NCBI GenBank assembly: GCA_964017155.1
Contig: OZ024862.1
Span: forward strand, 43,146,807-43,210,806
From: Oasisia sp. SBJ-2009
Lineage: Eukaryota > Annelida > Polychaeta > Sabellida > Siboglinidae
DNA: 64,000 nt
Direction: 5' to 3'
A program made the translations under genes and the position numbers. The notes beneath the pieces were generated by a model. That model was not told the origin of the DNA. It was given only the letters and a program-made list of their open reading frames with translations, and searched no databases. Below, piece by piece: positions 1 through 12,389 of this stretch (positions are counted from its first letter, which is position 1; every line of letters begins with the position of its first letter).

Positions 1-180
1 ACCTGACACAGATATTCCTGCTTTGCCTCGATCAAGGCTGTTCAGATAAATTTGTGTACAGTACAAGAACAGCAAGGAAAATAAATATCACCTGACACAG
101 ATATGCCTGCTTTGCCTCGATCAAGGCTGTTCAGATAAATTTGTGTACAGTACAAGGACAGCACTTTTATCTTAGCACAA
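1..180. repeat. 89 bp tandem repeat, two units
   Basis: Two head-to-tail copies of an 89 bp unit beginning ACCTGACACAGATAT (positions 1 and 90) and containing GCCTCGATCAAGGCTGTTC. The same unit occurs five more times at 2068-2512, so this belongs to a local satellite-like family. The window edge cuts the array on the left, so its true length is unknown. No coding potential is seen. Confidence 0.9.
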
Positions 181-581
181 GTACAGGGACTTCAAGATGA
201 AAACTACATCTGTTGAATGAAGGTTGAACAGTTGCTTCACAGAAGAAAGTCTTAGTCTTAAGCTAAGTAGGGTGCCATGCATAAAAACTCATATAGCCAC
301 GATCACAACATGTGATGTTTCTATACTTGAAACGTCAATAAATCACAGATCATTTTATAATAACAGTTAAACTGATTAGATCTGTTGACTGAGGCTTTAT
401 GACAACTACCTGACAGAGGCTGGGTCCAGAGATGTCTACATTGTTTGTTTACAGTTATTGTATCTGTTGAGGGAGGTTGGATTGACACTGACATCTAGTG
501 ATGGCATTATGCATTAATGCCGGTGATGAAATGGTATAGTAACAGCACCTAAGTGAACTACTTGTATCTAGTGTCAACACT
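181..581. other. Spacer in tandem-repeat block, no gene seen
   Basis: AT-rich spacer with a single copy of the 82 bp unit near 404-480 that is tandemly repeated at 2521-2760. The stretch after about 480 is repeated almost exactly from about 2755 on. No ORF, promoter or RNA gene is recognisable. Confidence 0.6.
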
Positions 582-905
582 GTGTACTACTACAGTAGCA
601 CCTAGCTGTAGCTGCACACAAAGTGCTATTTCCATCCACATTCTTGATCAGTGGCTAAGGCTGGACAGACAATTCTGTGCACAGTAAACGGTACTCCACA
701 CTTACTAGGAGAGTGCAGAGTGGCACAGTCTAAAAGAAAACTATGTACTACTACAGTAGCACCTAGCTGTAGCTGCACACAAAGTGCTATTCCGATGCAC
801 ATTCTTGATGAATGGTTAAGGCTGGACAGACAATTCTGTGCACAGTAAAAAGTACTCCACACCTAGGAGAGTGCAGAGTGGCACGCTCTAAAAGAAAACT
901 ATAAC
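582..905. repeat. ~160 bp tandem repeat, two units
   Basis: Two units start at about 581 and 742 with TGTACTACTACAGTAGCACC and continue through a stretch containing GTGCACAGTAAA and CTCTAAAAGAAAACTAT. Small ORFs on both strands are conserved between copies only because the DNA itself is duplicated. The same pair of units recurs at 2862-3185. Confidence 0.85.
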
Positions 906-1640
906 CCAGGAAGTAAAACCACCTCAGACACATAAAGTTGCTGCTTTCACAGCACCGGACATTTTATGCATGACATAAATATTTTATATTTGTGAAAAAA
1001 TCGTAATATAAAATTCTTGAAGAGTGAATCGTCAGTCTTTCATGAGTCTTCAGAGAGTTGTGTGTGTGCCTTCCTATCTGATAAGACCCAGTCTACCCAT
1101 AGGGTACTGTTTCAGATTTTGTCTGGAGGAGATTTAGTCCTCTGGATTCATTGAAAGATTACCCAGGAAATGTGCAGGTTCTTGTCTTGTCTCTCATAGT
1201 TCCCATGTGATTAATGTATTTGTTTCTGATTAAATCCAAAGTAATTTTTACAAGTTACAAATTGCATCACTGTGATGATGATTTGAAACCATGTAAATAA
1301 ATTGTGCACACACTACCAGCACCAAGTGAAATCAACTGAATGTTTCATTTATTTACTGTGGTGTAGGCATACGTGGTGACTAAAACAAGGCTCGACTAGA
1401 ACCACTTCAACGGTACAGCTCTGGCCAGAAACAACAGTCCTGGGCACAGTGCACAGTACTGTTCTTATACTCTCAAGGACTGCGAGTATTGCCGCTTTGT
1501 ATCCACAATAGTTGTGGACAAGAGGGAGGTGAACCTGAGGTCTCCCAACATGAAGAAGGTGGCACTGGAGAGGAGCCTCACCCTGCTGTGAGGCACTCTA
1601 CAGATTGCAGAGCTCGTCACTCTCCTCTACAACAATCATA
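906..1640. repeat. Left copy of a ~2.3 kb duplicated block (internal part)
   Basis: About 1010-1390 aligns by eye with about 3780-4110. Shared landmarks include GTAATATAAAATTC, a GATTACCCA/GACTACCCA pair, TTTCTGATTAAA, and a stretch ending in GTGGTGTAGG. The copies have diverged far more than the units at 582-905, so the duplication is older or this part is under less homogenisation. No gene is supported. Confidence 0.6.
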
Positions 1641-1774
1641 TGACCACTTTGATGCCGGCTCACAGCGTTTTGGAATAAAATATGAGTCTCGACAACAACA
1701 ACTTCCATGGAACAGAGCTGGCCCTTGTGAGTATCTCATCAAGAATTCTTAGTTATAAAAACTGAGGCTACAAA

Positions 1775-1822
<48 letters not shown>

Positions 1823-1970
1823 CTATAATGACGATGTGACTACGCTGATGCAGGCTCACATCATTTTGAAATAAAATATGAGTCTAAACAACTTCAGTGG
1901 AGCAGCACTGGCCTGTGGCTGTGACCAGTGTCTCATCAAGGCTTCTTAGTTACAAAAACTGAGGCTACAC

Positions 1971-2004
<34 letters not shown>

Positions 2005-2062
2005 CACAATGACAATGTGACCACGCTGATACCGGCTCACATTGATTCAGCGAAAAAATAAG
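1640..2062. repeat. ~190 bp tandem repeat with (TC)n microsatellites
   Basis: Units share ATAAAATATGAGTCT, a CAACTTC-TGGA-CAG core, CTCATCAAG and ACTGAGGCTACA (at about 1761 and 1958), each ending in a CT/TC microsatellite (about 1779-1821 and 1973-2001). A third, degraded unit lies at about 4095-4230. The microsatellite seems to be part of the repeat unit rather than an independent event. Confidence 0.8.
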
Positions 2063-2067
2063 TATCT

Positions 2068-2512
2068 CCTGACACAGATATGCCTGCTTTGCCTCGATCA
2101 AGGCTGTTCAGATAAATTTGTGTACAGTACAAGGACAGCAAGGAAAATAAATATCACCTGACACAGATATTCCTGCTTTGCCTCGATCAAGGCTGTTCAG
2201 ACAAATTTGTGTACAGTACAAGGACAGCAAGGAAAATAAATATCACTTGACACAGATATTCCTGCTTTGCCTCGATCAAGGCTGTTCAGACAAATTTGTG
2301 TACAGTACAAGGACAGCAAGGAAAATAAATATCACCTGACACAGATATTCCTGCTTTGCCTCGATCAAGGCTGTTCAGACAAATTTGTGTACAGTACAAG
2401 GACAGCAAGGAAAATAAATATCACCTGACACAGATATTCCTGCTTTGCCTCGATCAAGGCTGTTCAGATAAATTTGTGTACGGTACAAGGACAGCACTTT
2501 TATCTTAGCACA
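2068..2512. repeat. 89 bp tandem repeat, five units
   Basis: Units begin at 2068, 2157, 2246, 2335 and 2424, an exact 89 bp period. They differ at only a few positions (for example ATTCC/ATGCC and AGATAAA/AGACAAA), so amplification is recent or the array is homogenised. It is the same unit as at 1-180. Confidence 0.92.
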
Positions 2513-2520
2513 AGTACAGG

Positions 2521-2762
2521 GACTACCCGACAGAGGCTGGGTACAGAGATGTCTACTTGGTTTGTTTACAGTTATTGTATCTGTTGACTGAGGCTTTATG
2601 ACAACTACCCGACAGAGGCTGGGTACAGAGATGTCTACTTGGTTTGTTTACAGTTATTGTATCTGTTGAGGGAGGCTTTATGACAACTACCCGACAGAGG
2701 CTGGGTACAGAGATGTCTACTTGGTTTGTTTACAGTTATTGTATCTGTTGAGGGAGGTTGGG
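2521..2762. repeat. 82 bp tandem repeat, three units
   Basis: CTACCCGACAGAGGCTGGGT occurs at 2523, 2605 and 2687, an exact 82 bp spacing. A single related copy sits near 404-480. The array directly follows the 89 bp array. Confidence 0.9.
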
Positions 2763-4230
2763 TTGACACTGACATCTAGTGATGGCATTATGCATTAATG
2801 CCAGTGATGAAATGGTATAGTAACAGCACCTTAGAGAACTACTTGTATCTAGTGTCAACACTGTGTACTACTACAGTAGCACCTAGCTGTAGCTGCACAC
2901 AAAGTGCTATTTCCATCCACATTCTTGATCAGTGGCTAAGGCTGGACAGACAATTCTGTGCACAGTAAAAGGTACTCCACACCTACTAGGAGAGTGCAGA
3001 GTGGCACGCTCTAAAAGAAAACTATGTACTACTACAGTAGCACCTAGCTGTAGCTGCACACAAAGTGCTATTTCCATCCACATTCTTGATGAATGGTTAA
3101 GGCTGGACAAACAATTCTGTGCACAGTAAAAAATACTCCACACCTAGGAGAGTGCAGAGTGGCACGCTCTAAAAGAAAACTATGACCCAGGAAGTACGAC
3201 CACCTCAGACACATTTAGTTACTGCTTTCACAGCACAGGACACTTCCATGCAAGATATAAATGCTTTATATTTTGTATGCATATTTATAATATAAACATT
3301 TAGACTGACTTCACTTTTTGGCTGTGACGTATCACAAATTGATTGTGTCTGTTGAAGGATTACACCACTGAACACTTAGGGTCTGACTTCATCCTTTATA
3401 AGTCATTCAGCTACTCAACTGTTCAGAGCTAAGTCTGATTTACAGATGTCAAATATTATCAAGTCACTCCTAATTGTTATAATGAAAGATAAAGTGATCA
3501 CATCTGCTCACTGAATCTGGCTGATGACTGCACAGGCATCTCTTAACCACAGTCAGATGGTCTGAAGCAGACTTCATCAAAATAGGAGACCCTTTTAGGC
3601 AGACTGGGCCCTGAATTAAAACTCATGTATTCCTGATCACAACACGTGTCGCTTTCAGATAAAGTAAAAATAAGCTGTGTATTTTATGATGCAGATCTCA
3701 GCAGATGTATTAGTTACTGTTGTCACAACATGTCACACTTTTATGATTGACATCAGAAATCCACTAGATTTGATATTTAGTTGTAATATAAAATTCCTGA
3801 ACAGTAGCAATAACATTATTGTGACTACAGTCAGAAATGTACATCACTGTAATATCGCTTTGACCATATATGTGGAAAGACTACCCAATAAATGTGTAGG
3901 TCCTAGTCACGTGTCATGGTTCTATGACGTGACTGGTGAGTTTTTTCTGATTAAAGCCAAAATTATTTTTAGAACGATAACAAATCACAATGCAGATGAT
4001 TTGACCGTGTGTCCAAGCCATTGTGTACTACCAGCTACAATTAAAATCAACAGTGCTTCATTTATTTACCTGTGGTGTAGGGATATGTGTCGAATAAAAT
4101 AAGGCTCGACAGTAACAATTTCCATGGAGTAGCGCTGGCCAGTGTCTCATCAAGGCTTCTTGTTTACAAAAACTCAGGCTACACAAATCTCTCTCCTCTA
4201 CAATGATGACGTGAATACTTTGATGCCCGC
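2755..4230. repeat. Right copy of the ~2.3 kb duplicated block
   Basis: From about 2755 the sequence repeats the order seen from about 480: the ~160 bp pair (2862-3185), a diverged AT-rich middle, and one ~190 bp unit at 4095-4230. Copies agree almost exactly over the first ~420 bp and then only patchily. The 141-codon frame at 3677-4102 has no protein features I recognise and lies inside the repeat. Confidence 0.75.
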
Positions 4231-6990
4231 TCACATTGTTAAACTGATCGCATCCATTAACTAAGTCTTTGTGACAGCTGACTGAGAGAGGTGGGATAGA
4301 GATATGTGATGGTTTCTGAAGAGGTCATTGTATCTGTTGTTTAGGCTGGACTTCCAAGTGACCAGAAGGACAGGAGGCGACTTCCAAGTGACGACTTTGT
4401 GTACTACAAGTACAACCCATAAGACACAGCAGCCACCCAGCTACGTGTAAACTGTCAACATCACATTTTATGAGATATTCAACCAAATTGTTTACCTAAC
4501 GACCAGAGTCTAAATTATGCAAATATTCAGCCATTATTATGTCACGTGAACCAAGTATGTTTTCTTCAACTGTGCACTTGATTCTATAATTGTGTGCTTA
4601 TATTATTCATTTCCTGATCATTTGCATAATTAGGCTGGACTTGATTCAAGAATTACGTGCTTATAATATTAATTTCCTGATCATTGCAGAGTCTGTACGT
4701 TGAAACATTGAGTCCAAGGAAGCAACAGACAAGCACACCGAGGGGGCCATGCGGGACTAGTTCCGTGCCAAACAACCGAGTGGTGGGCAGAGGTAATGAA
4801 AGAGGATGCAGGAAGCCACATAAGCAGCACACTGAACTTCAGTCAGTGTTACATACAACTACAGCAATAAGCTGTGTGGTTGTATGTGTTGTGTCACGTT
4901 CTTTCTTTCCATATTTTATCAGTGGGATCACTTCGAGAGTGCATAATTACGTCCCCAAACTTTAAAAAATCTAATACAACTGTAGGCACAAATTTTACAG
5001 CCTTCTAACTTGCCTTTTATACTTTTCTCCATTATTTGTGTTGCACAATTAATTACCATACTGTATTAAATGAAACATGGCCAGTTTTTGTATAACGAAG
5101 ATCTGTATCAGCAGACCAAAAAGAATATTTGACAGAGAACACCAGGGACAGGAGGCAACTCCCCGTGATGATATTGTGTACCAGACTACTCAGTATCTAT
5201 GGGGGTAAAAGCACAGAGGCAGTCACCAGAAGGATAACAAGGAATGCCTTAAGTCATGATGTCAGCCTCCTCTATAACCTGACAGGTGCTAAAGTTGGCA
5301 TTCAACAACCTTGCTAGGTTTAATGAAGTAATACACATGTGGGTGCACGAAATCATTAAAAAACGGAATCAATGTGGTGCAAGTAAATAGGTGATGATGG
5401 GTTTTATTCATAGATGTCATTGTTATGGTTCTACAATTTGTCATAACAGCAGCAGGAAATTGTAGATCTACCAATCAATCAATGTCCCACACACCCAACA
5501 TCATGATCATGTTTATTTCTGTCACCAGATGACGCAAGACAACAAAACTCCTGCAGATGCAATCGCACCTAAGTCAGATCAACCTCCCCCTGACTACAAT
5601 CAAGGATGGCTTGTCAGACTGATGTCAAATGTCTGTCAGTAGATCAAGGCACCCAACTGACAGCATTGAAACCACCTAAGACTTGTTCAGAAGGCTAGTA
5701 TTTGTGAGCAGTGCAGTTGTCATTTAAGTTTTATATTGCTGCATTTAATGTGTCAGTGAGTTCATTCCTGATTCTCAGACTGAAAGTGGCTGCTATGTTT
5801 TTTAACCCAATGAATGTGCAGTGCATAAGTGACATCATTTGCAATGAGTGGCGAGTAGAGTGCCACTGGTTGGTGCCATCAGCGTCATTGAGAATTGTCT
5901 ACGCCAACTACCTAGGTAGGCTACTACGAGACTTCTGACCGGTTCTTCATTGACACAGAAGAGGAAGAGGTTGGTGATGGGCTTGCATTGGAACAAGGGA
6001 GTGTTGTGCTGATGTTACAATGGAGAAAAACTACATTGTCTTCCACGAGAAGTGGAACAGTTTGAGTGCTGCCCCAGTTGTTGACAAGTTGTGAATGCAT
6101 GAATCGGGGCTATGGCACAATGGTCAAAGTGGAGCATGCCTGCGAGAACTACTCCTACTCCTACACCAGGACTTGGGACTGTCAGCCTTCCACCGGCCAA
6201 ACGCCACTTGGCAACTTGACATTGTCAGCAGCATTGCTGTTCTCCAGCTGCCAGGTCAACCAAATCCTTTGTATGTTCAGTATTCTGAACATCCAGTGTT
6301 TCAGCTGGTCAACCTACCAGTGCCTATGTCATCCCCACTGTCAACAGCAGATCGAAGGATGAGCAAGCTGCCATAACAGCAGGACGATTGAAGGCAGTCT
6401 GCAGCTTGCAGGCTGCCTTATTTGTGATGTGGCTATAGTAGAGTGTATTGAGATACCTAATAGTAAGTAATACTTTGATAAACCACCCCACACACGTGAG
6501 GCCTCTGACATACAGGATTTTGTATCAGACATTTTCATAAACATTGCCACTGAGAATCACCCATACAAACAAGTTATCCTTCCAGCAGAATGAGCAGACG
6601 TCTTGTTGGTTAACCATTTAAGTACGGTAAGCCCATCCAGCGGCTGTAAGGTAGGGGACACTTGAATATGCCCATGCAGTGGCTTTGACAATGTCTGCTA
6701 TTCAAATAATTTTACGCACAATTAGCCACTATATGGAGGCATATGTTCTAAATAGCCATTTAGACCGACGCCTCAGCATTGCAATAGCGCTAATCATTAA
6801 TTATCGCTCTGTTGGATTTTTGGGGTATTGATGGCGGGTGACATTACTTACATACGATGGCGATTTACCAAATAACAACTTATTTAGATGGATTTCTTTA
6901 AATATTAGTGATGTAAGTTGTCGAATGTAAGCTTCTTATACTGATTTCAAGCATATTTCTGTAGGCGTGACTGAGTTTGTGGTGAGTTTC
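4231..6990. other. Unassigned sequence, no convincing gene
   Basis: Mixed AT-rich DNA. The longest open frames are 93-98 codons, at 4684-4965 and, overlapping in two frames, at 6066-6376. None shows a recognisable domain or is backed by clear splice-site pairs. The 6.0-6.4 kb stretch has a more even base composition and could be remnant transposon coding sequence, but nothing specific can be named. Confidence 0.45.
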
Positions 6991-9930
6991 AGATGTGATG
7001 ATTTTCAGATATAATAAATACCCCTGGGGGTAGATTCATATGACTAAATGCAAAAATCCAATTTATGAACAAGTTACCCTTAATATTCTGCCCATATATG
7101 ATCACTTCATTGGGCTTGGGATAGAAGATGAAGAAACTAGGCAACTTGGACTGAGTGAAGATGTGGCAGAAATCAATCATCAACCATATGTAACCCTATA
7201 TGTAACCATGTGTAACCATATGTACTACGTGGCTGCCCCTGCTCCATATTCATCAAACGATACACATTTGACGCTCTATGTGGTTTGACAGTTGGTTTCG
7301 AATGATCTACACATGTTGCAATTTGGCAGTCATCAGACATTGGGATATACAACTAGACGCCAAAAAAGAGAGCGACGATTGCTACAGACAATTGCTTTAA
7401 GTTCGCGGCCTGTCAAGGAAGAGCGCACAATCGCCATCGCAATGCCAACAGTGACATGTATCGCCGGCTCTGGGATCACCCATTCGTGATGGCCGGATTC
7501 GTCGTTTTGCCGCCTAAGTGAATGGCATCAGGATGTGCAGCAGTGGTACTTTGTCTTATTTGTCTTCACTGTTTAACTAAATACAGGTCAATATTAATTA
7601 TATATATGCTTATTTCGTTATTTGCTTATGCATTGAATACCAATTTTTTATGTGCATATATTAAAATGTTTTACCAAATAAACTCACTCCTGCTGAGAAC
7701 CGAAAGGAGTAGTTGCATGCCATGTGGCTGTCACACTATGTACAATCACATCAATGACAAGCATGAACACGAGTCACAGCTCTACTTGTAGCACTACCAT
7801 GTTCATCTGATCTATGAATGAAAGAGTGGCTTGACACACCTAATTTTTATAATGGAAGTTATACTGATAACTGTTGTGACCTGGGCTGTATAACAACTGT
7901 GGCCAGGACATCAAGAGCAAGTCTAACACAGGACACCTGTGCCATACTTCACTTGACCCATGAGAAACAAGGTGTAAGATCGTTAACAAGTTGGTAGACA
8001 CAGCAAACCTCAGGCACGCTAAAGTCATCAGTTCCGACAGACCCCAATTTCAGCTGATGACTGGGACAACGGCAATACGTTGAGGGTGTCCTAAAGCTAG
8101 CTACACAACTGAGCATGGAGAGGTAGTGGATGATGAAGGCCCCTAGTAAAAAAGGCAAACTGCGAAACTATAATTGTAATACCCCAAAAGAAATCAGAAG
8201 ATCGTTAGAATTAAAGGATGATAACTCAGACAAGTGTAAAACAATAACTGAGATGCAGAACTTCCATACGGTGAAGTGGTTTTATCCAGCTTCACATCTG
8301 TACAGACCTAGTTATGTCTGTACGTGTAGTATCTATCTTAGCCAGGAGCTTAACCAGGAGGTGGGGCACACTACCATCATGGGGCTCAGAGCTTTGATCT
8401 GTACACTGGGAAGATGGCAAAACAAGTATTGGCCTAACTACTGATGACACTGAGAGTTTCCACTCCCAGGCCAAGTACAAAAAACAATGCTGCACACATA
8501 TGGGCAACAAACAATCCAAGATATGAGTGATGAGGTGGAGCAATACTTGGTTCAAAATCATTTAATGTGTCAATCTCAAGGAGCACATCATAACACACCT
8601 GAACCTTCAGGTGTGTTTCTTCCTACTACAGGTGGAACACAATACAAGTTAGGCTTAGCGTGGCTAAACACACTGGGCTTAAAACGAACCGCTGCTCTAT
8701 GACCAATGAGCAGCCAACACGGACCAACACCCCACACTTACAGCAATCATTTACAACTTGTTTTGCCTTAACCACTGTAAAATACCACGGTGTTCCTAAT
8801 TCCTACACCATAATTATTGAGATGTTTGATTAAATTAATACACGAATGAACATCCACTACTCTAGTGAGCTTCTTGTTATATAAAATAATGTTCTTTTAG
8901 TATGTCATCTGTTGATTTCAACTCAAATTAGATATGTTTTGTAATTAACTGATTTGTGGACATAATGCTGCAGTGTTCTGAATTGACTGATTTGTATTTC
9001 GCTGTTCTCAAGGAGAAACACATCCACCATGTGGTGGGATACCTGCAGACCAGCCTGATGCCTGACCAAGCTCATCAAGAAGTGCTGATGCTACTAACAC
9101 CAACTACCAGCAGCGTCCGAGGAGGATGCTCGAGATGATGATGTTGCCGATCTTGCTGGTTGACAACACAGCAGTTCTGTTAGAAGAACACAGCTCTTCA
9201 GAGAGACAACCCAAAAAGGGATCACTGGAAAAGAGTGCTTTGGCCGTACACCCAAATTTGACCACATGCCACAACAGTTGAGCAGAGAATCATCTGAAGA
9301 AAGCGATGTACCCAAGAAGAACTGCGGTGTCTACACCGGAACAAAGTCCACCTTCTCCTTGAAAACTTAAGAAGTTGCTCACTTTTTAAAACACAAAGAA
9401 CAAAAATAAACATAATGAAAAAATTATCAAAAAAGATGAATTTGGGGATATGACGTTATCCAGAAAATGAAGAATACACAGCGGTCAGGTATGTTTTGTT
9501 CGTGTTACTTGTATATCTTGATCATTGATGAAATCTGTTTAATCAAACTCACTACACATCACTGAGTGGTAGCATTGAAATACTGTAGTCACACATTTGT
9601 CAAAAAGTTGTGTCCCAAAAAAGTCCATCAGGTCACTGAAAGGAGCTGTGGTTGCCGGAGAAGCTTTTGCTCTTGCTCTTGCTCTTGCCATACTTATCTA
9701 GTTGGTGACAATACTGACATAGCGACTGACCACCAGAATGAACAATGAATGCCATCTTCATAAAGAATTTTTTTGGGAAACAACAAATGGGTGATTTGAA
9801 GGTGAGTAAGCTGAATTTTTCTGTTGTTTGCAAAACAGCTTGTTACACTGTTTTGATATACTGCATGAAACAAGACACTGCATGTAAAAAACAAGAAGTA
9901 GAATTTCTTAGATTTAGAATATTATTGCAG
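6991..9930. other. Unassigned sequence upstream of transposase debris
   Basis: Several plus-strand frames of 60-104 codons (for example 7040-7288 and 8130-8444) show no family signature I can recognise. Given the piggyBac remnant that follows at about 9.95 kb, part of this may be decayed upstream transposon sequence. I found no piggyBac N-terminal motif to confirm that. Confidence 0.4.
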
Positions 9931-9939
9931 TAGTTTGTT

Positions 9940-10155
9940 TTGTCCAACAAGAGAGGACAACAGTGTGAAGGGCTGCATGTGGCATGACAAATGTGACATC
10001 TGCATGATTGCAGCAAACAATGCTGGTGGCGATGAAGATGTACCAATGCGACAGAATCATCAGCAGGTAGTACTGTCAACGACTACAACCAAATGATGGG
10101 TGGAGTGGATCTGCTCGACCAGTATCGATCATACTACAATGTCGGTAGATTGGGT
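9940..10155 (+). mobile_element. piggyBac-like transposase fragment
   Basis: Across one frameshift near 10080, the plus strand encodes a segment with WHDKCDICMI, resembling the W-x-D-K-R block of the piggyBac (DDE_Tnp_1_7) catalytic core, followed by DYNQMMGGVDLLDQ, which matches the strongly conserved N-x-x-M-G-G-V-D-x-x-D-Q motif. Only about 65 residues remain and no TIR or TTAA ends can be assigned. It is a dead remnant. Downstream its frame runs straight into Mutator-like sequence. Confidence 0.8.
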
Positions 10156-10159
10156 GGTG

Positions 10160-10655
10160 GAAATACCTGTTTTTGTGGAATTTTCAACATCGGAGTGATA
10201 GACACTTCCAATGAGGATGCTGACCAACCAGCCACTGCCCTGAAGATAGTGAAGCATGTCCACATCAATGCTGATCCATCGCTAGGGAATGCCAAAGTGA
10301 CTGATCTGACCATCAGTTACGATGGCTCTTGGATGAAGTGCGGTCACACGTCGGCACATGGGATTGTGTGTGTGATCAGGACACAGTCAGCGGACTGGTC
10401 CTTGGTCTGGCAGTGCTGTCATCATACTGCAAGGCCTGTTCGTGTGAAGGGCAAGGTTTGGAGGCTCCGATACGGCCAAATTCCATGTGTGACTTTGAAA
10501 ACACGATAACTGCAACTGGAACTATGAAGGGTCAGCTGGTGGGATGGAAGAAATGACGGCTGCTGATATTTTGTGGGAGCGTTTTTTCGATCGTGGCTTC
10601 CGATACACTATGATGATTTTGGATGGTGATGCCAGGACCTTCAAAAACCTCTGAC
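10160..10655 (+). mobile_element. Mutator-like transposase fragment, copy 1 (frameshifted)
   Basis: Three pieces in changing frames match the Mutator-like transposase domain common in invertebrate genomes: ISYDGSWMKCGHTS (about 10310-10360), SGLVLGLAVLSSYCKAC after a shift near 10375, and NYEGSAGGMEEMTAADILW...RGFRYTMMILDGDARTF (about 10520-10645). The first holds the catalytic-type D-G-S/T-W motif and the last a DGD motif. Stops and frameshifts mean it is not functional. The first piece shares an open frame with the upstream piggyBac remnant (10093-10509). Confidence 0.82.
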
Positions 10656-10925
10656 AACTGGATGCAAATGGCGAAAAGAGCAAGTTAGTAATGGAAAAGA
10701 CAGCAATTCCGTGTAACTATGGACATGACACTGAAAAAATAAAACTTCCCATTTTGACAAATGAATGCTGTGTTGAATTGTACACATATTAGTTGTAACA
10801 ATTATGAAAGTTACACACAAATGCTGCTTTGCAGTTAAGAATTTGCAGTTAAGCGTTTGAAAAGGTTCACGTTGCATTTAAACAAATTATCATTGAAACT
10901 TTACCCAAATTCATGGCATGATGGA
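10560..10925. repeat. Segmental duplicate, copy 1 (pairs with 12390-12720)
   Basis: From the Mutator RGFRYT segment onward about 350 bp align with 12390-12720 by eye. Shared landmarks include GGATGGTGATGC, ATGGCGAAAAGA, TGAAAAAATAAAACTTC, TACACATATTAG, GAAAGTTACACACAAATGCT and GCATTTAAACAAATTATC. The similarity continues well past the Mutator frame stop, so both are copies of one longer element. Confidence 0.8.
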
Positions 10926-10949
10926 AACATTTGTCAAAACAATAAATAG

Positions 10950-11345
10950 AACAATTGAAACAAAACTGCAAGCAATGCAGAACGAACTGTTCGAAATGGC
11001 AAAAGAACACCAAAACATCATCAAAGAAAATATGTAACTGAAGAAAAACATCAAGTCGTTCAGTGATCACCTAGAAATCGTTTCTAAGCAAAATGTTTTA
11101 ATGGAGGCACAGATCGGTGAAGTTAAACAGTACTCAAGAAGAGACCGTCTCATGATCCACCGATGAGAAATACGAAACAACTGGTTTTGACTCACATAAG
11201 TAAAGTGCATCGGCTGCCAACCCGAGACAACAGACAACAAGGACGGCCAATGGTCGTGAAATTCATAACACAACGCATCCCATTAGACAGTGCCACTTTT
11301 GCACTGTCTCGTGGAAGTACAAAAGACAGGTTAAAGAGCGTTTAA
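10950..11345 (+). mobile_element. LINE ORF1-like fragment
   Basis: A coiled-coil-like frame (from about 10970, rich in E, K, Q and N) runs into QIGEVKQYSRRDRLMIHR and, after two frame breaks, HRLPTRDNRQQGRPMVVKFI (within 11163-11345). The order coiled coil, then E-Q-Y-S-R-R-x-N-like motif, then H-R-L-P...R-P-x-V-V-K-F is characteristic of ORF1 proteins of several non-LTR retrotransposon clades. Stop codons show decay. It lies between the two Mutator copies. Confidence 0.65.
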
Positions 11346-11414
11346 AGATGTGACTGGCTATTAGATGTGACTGGCTATTAGATGTGACTGGCTATTAGAT
11401 GTGACTGGCTATTC
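11346..11414. repeat. 17 bp tandem repeat, four units
   Basis: GATGTGACTGGCTATTA is repeated almost perfectly four times in a row directly after the LINE ORF1-like frame ends. Such short tandem tails can mark the 3' end of a retrotransposed copy, but no target-site duplication was found. Confidence 0.85.
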
Positions 11415-12389
11415 CGCACACTTTCGTCCTGCATACATTAGTGTCTACTAATTTGTTCCAGAAGTTTCCCCGTGTCCTGGTCAAGTTATTCATAAAACCA
11501 GCAGCATGGTCAACAGAAAAAAGAAAGGGAGAGTTTTATGCTGTTGGGAAACCCAGACAGCGACAGTTGCAGCTGGCACCTTCATCGAGGGTACAAGCGT
11601 CAGAAAGTGGGAGTTTACCAGCCGATGCTGGCAAAGTTCTGCATCGTCAGAAACAATGGCTGCTGCCGCAGAGGTAGGGTAGAGTTTTATTTTGTGTAAT
11701 TATAATATAGTATTATATTTATATTATATAACATCGATTTGTAAACATGTTCAACTCTGCAACAGTAAATAATATAATGTATTTGTGTTACCATATATTT
11801 TTTATTGGTAGCAGCTACAACCTACGGTTATATTTGAGTGATTCAGTGCTGGTGCTACACCGCATCAAAGGTTATTGTTGCTTTGAACTCAATACAAAAT
11901 CTAACAAATCAGTTATACATTTCACAGGTTCTGTCAGTGTCGACTTCTGCAACTGCAATAAAGTTTGACTATCATAATCTTCTGCGTGAGATAGCGATGC
12001 CTGGTGGAATCAGCCCAGGAGGATGGCAGTCTTCATGATACTCTTTCCACTGTTGACGTGCGAGTCTCCAGACTGACTGAGCTGTGAAGACTCTGCTGTG
12101 TCCAACCTGTCACTGCTATACCGTTGGTATACGTGCTGTCGACTGTAAGCTAGGGTTGGTGTGAAAGATGGAGACATACCACGTGACATGCGAGGAATAT
12201 CATCAGCAGCACTCACTCTTCTGATCGCACTGGCAGTACAGGAAACCTGCCATTTGTTGTGGTACGATCGATGGTGTCAGCATCCATGGACATAGTGAAG
12301 CTGTGCCAATACCTGGACATAAACACCACCACCCACACCACATTTGAACAGACATGCCACGATGGATGTGAGCAAAGTGACAGCAACCA
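11415..12389. other. Unassigned sequence between transposon fragments
   Basis: No domain-bearing frame. Frames up to about 84 codons on both strands overlap one another without recognisable motifs. An AT-rich stretch (11690-11760) precedes more balanced sequence that leads into the second Mutator copy, and may belong to the same element. Confidence 0.4.

Noticed and set aside
651..848. 65-codon frame conserved at 651-848 and 2932-3129
   Set aside because: Both copies lie in the same tandem repeat; conservation follows from DNA duplication, and the opposite strand is equally open. No protein features.
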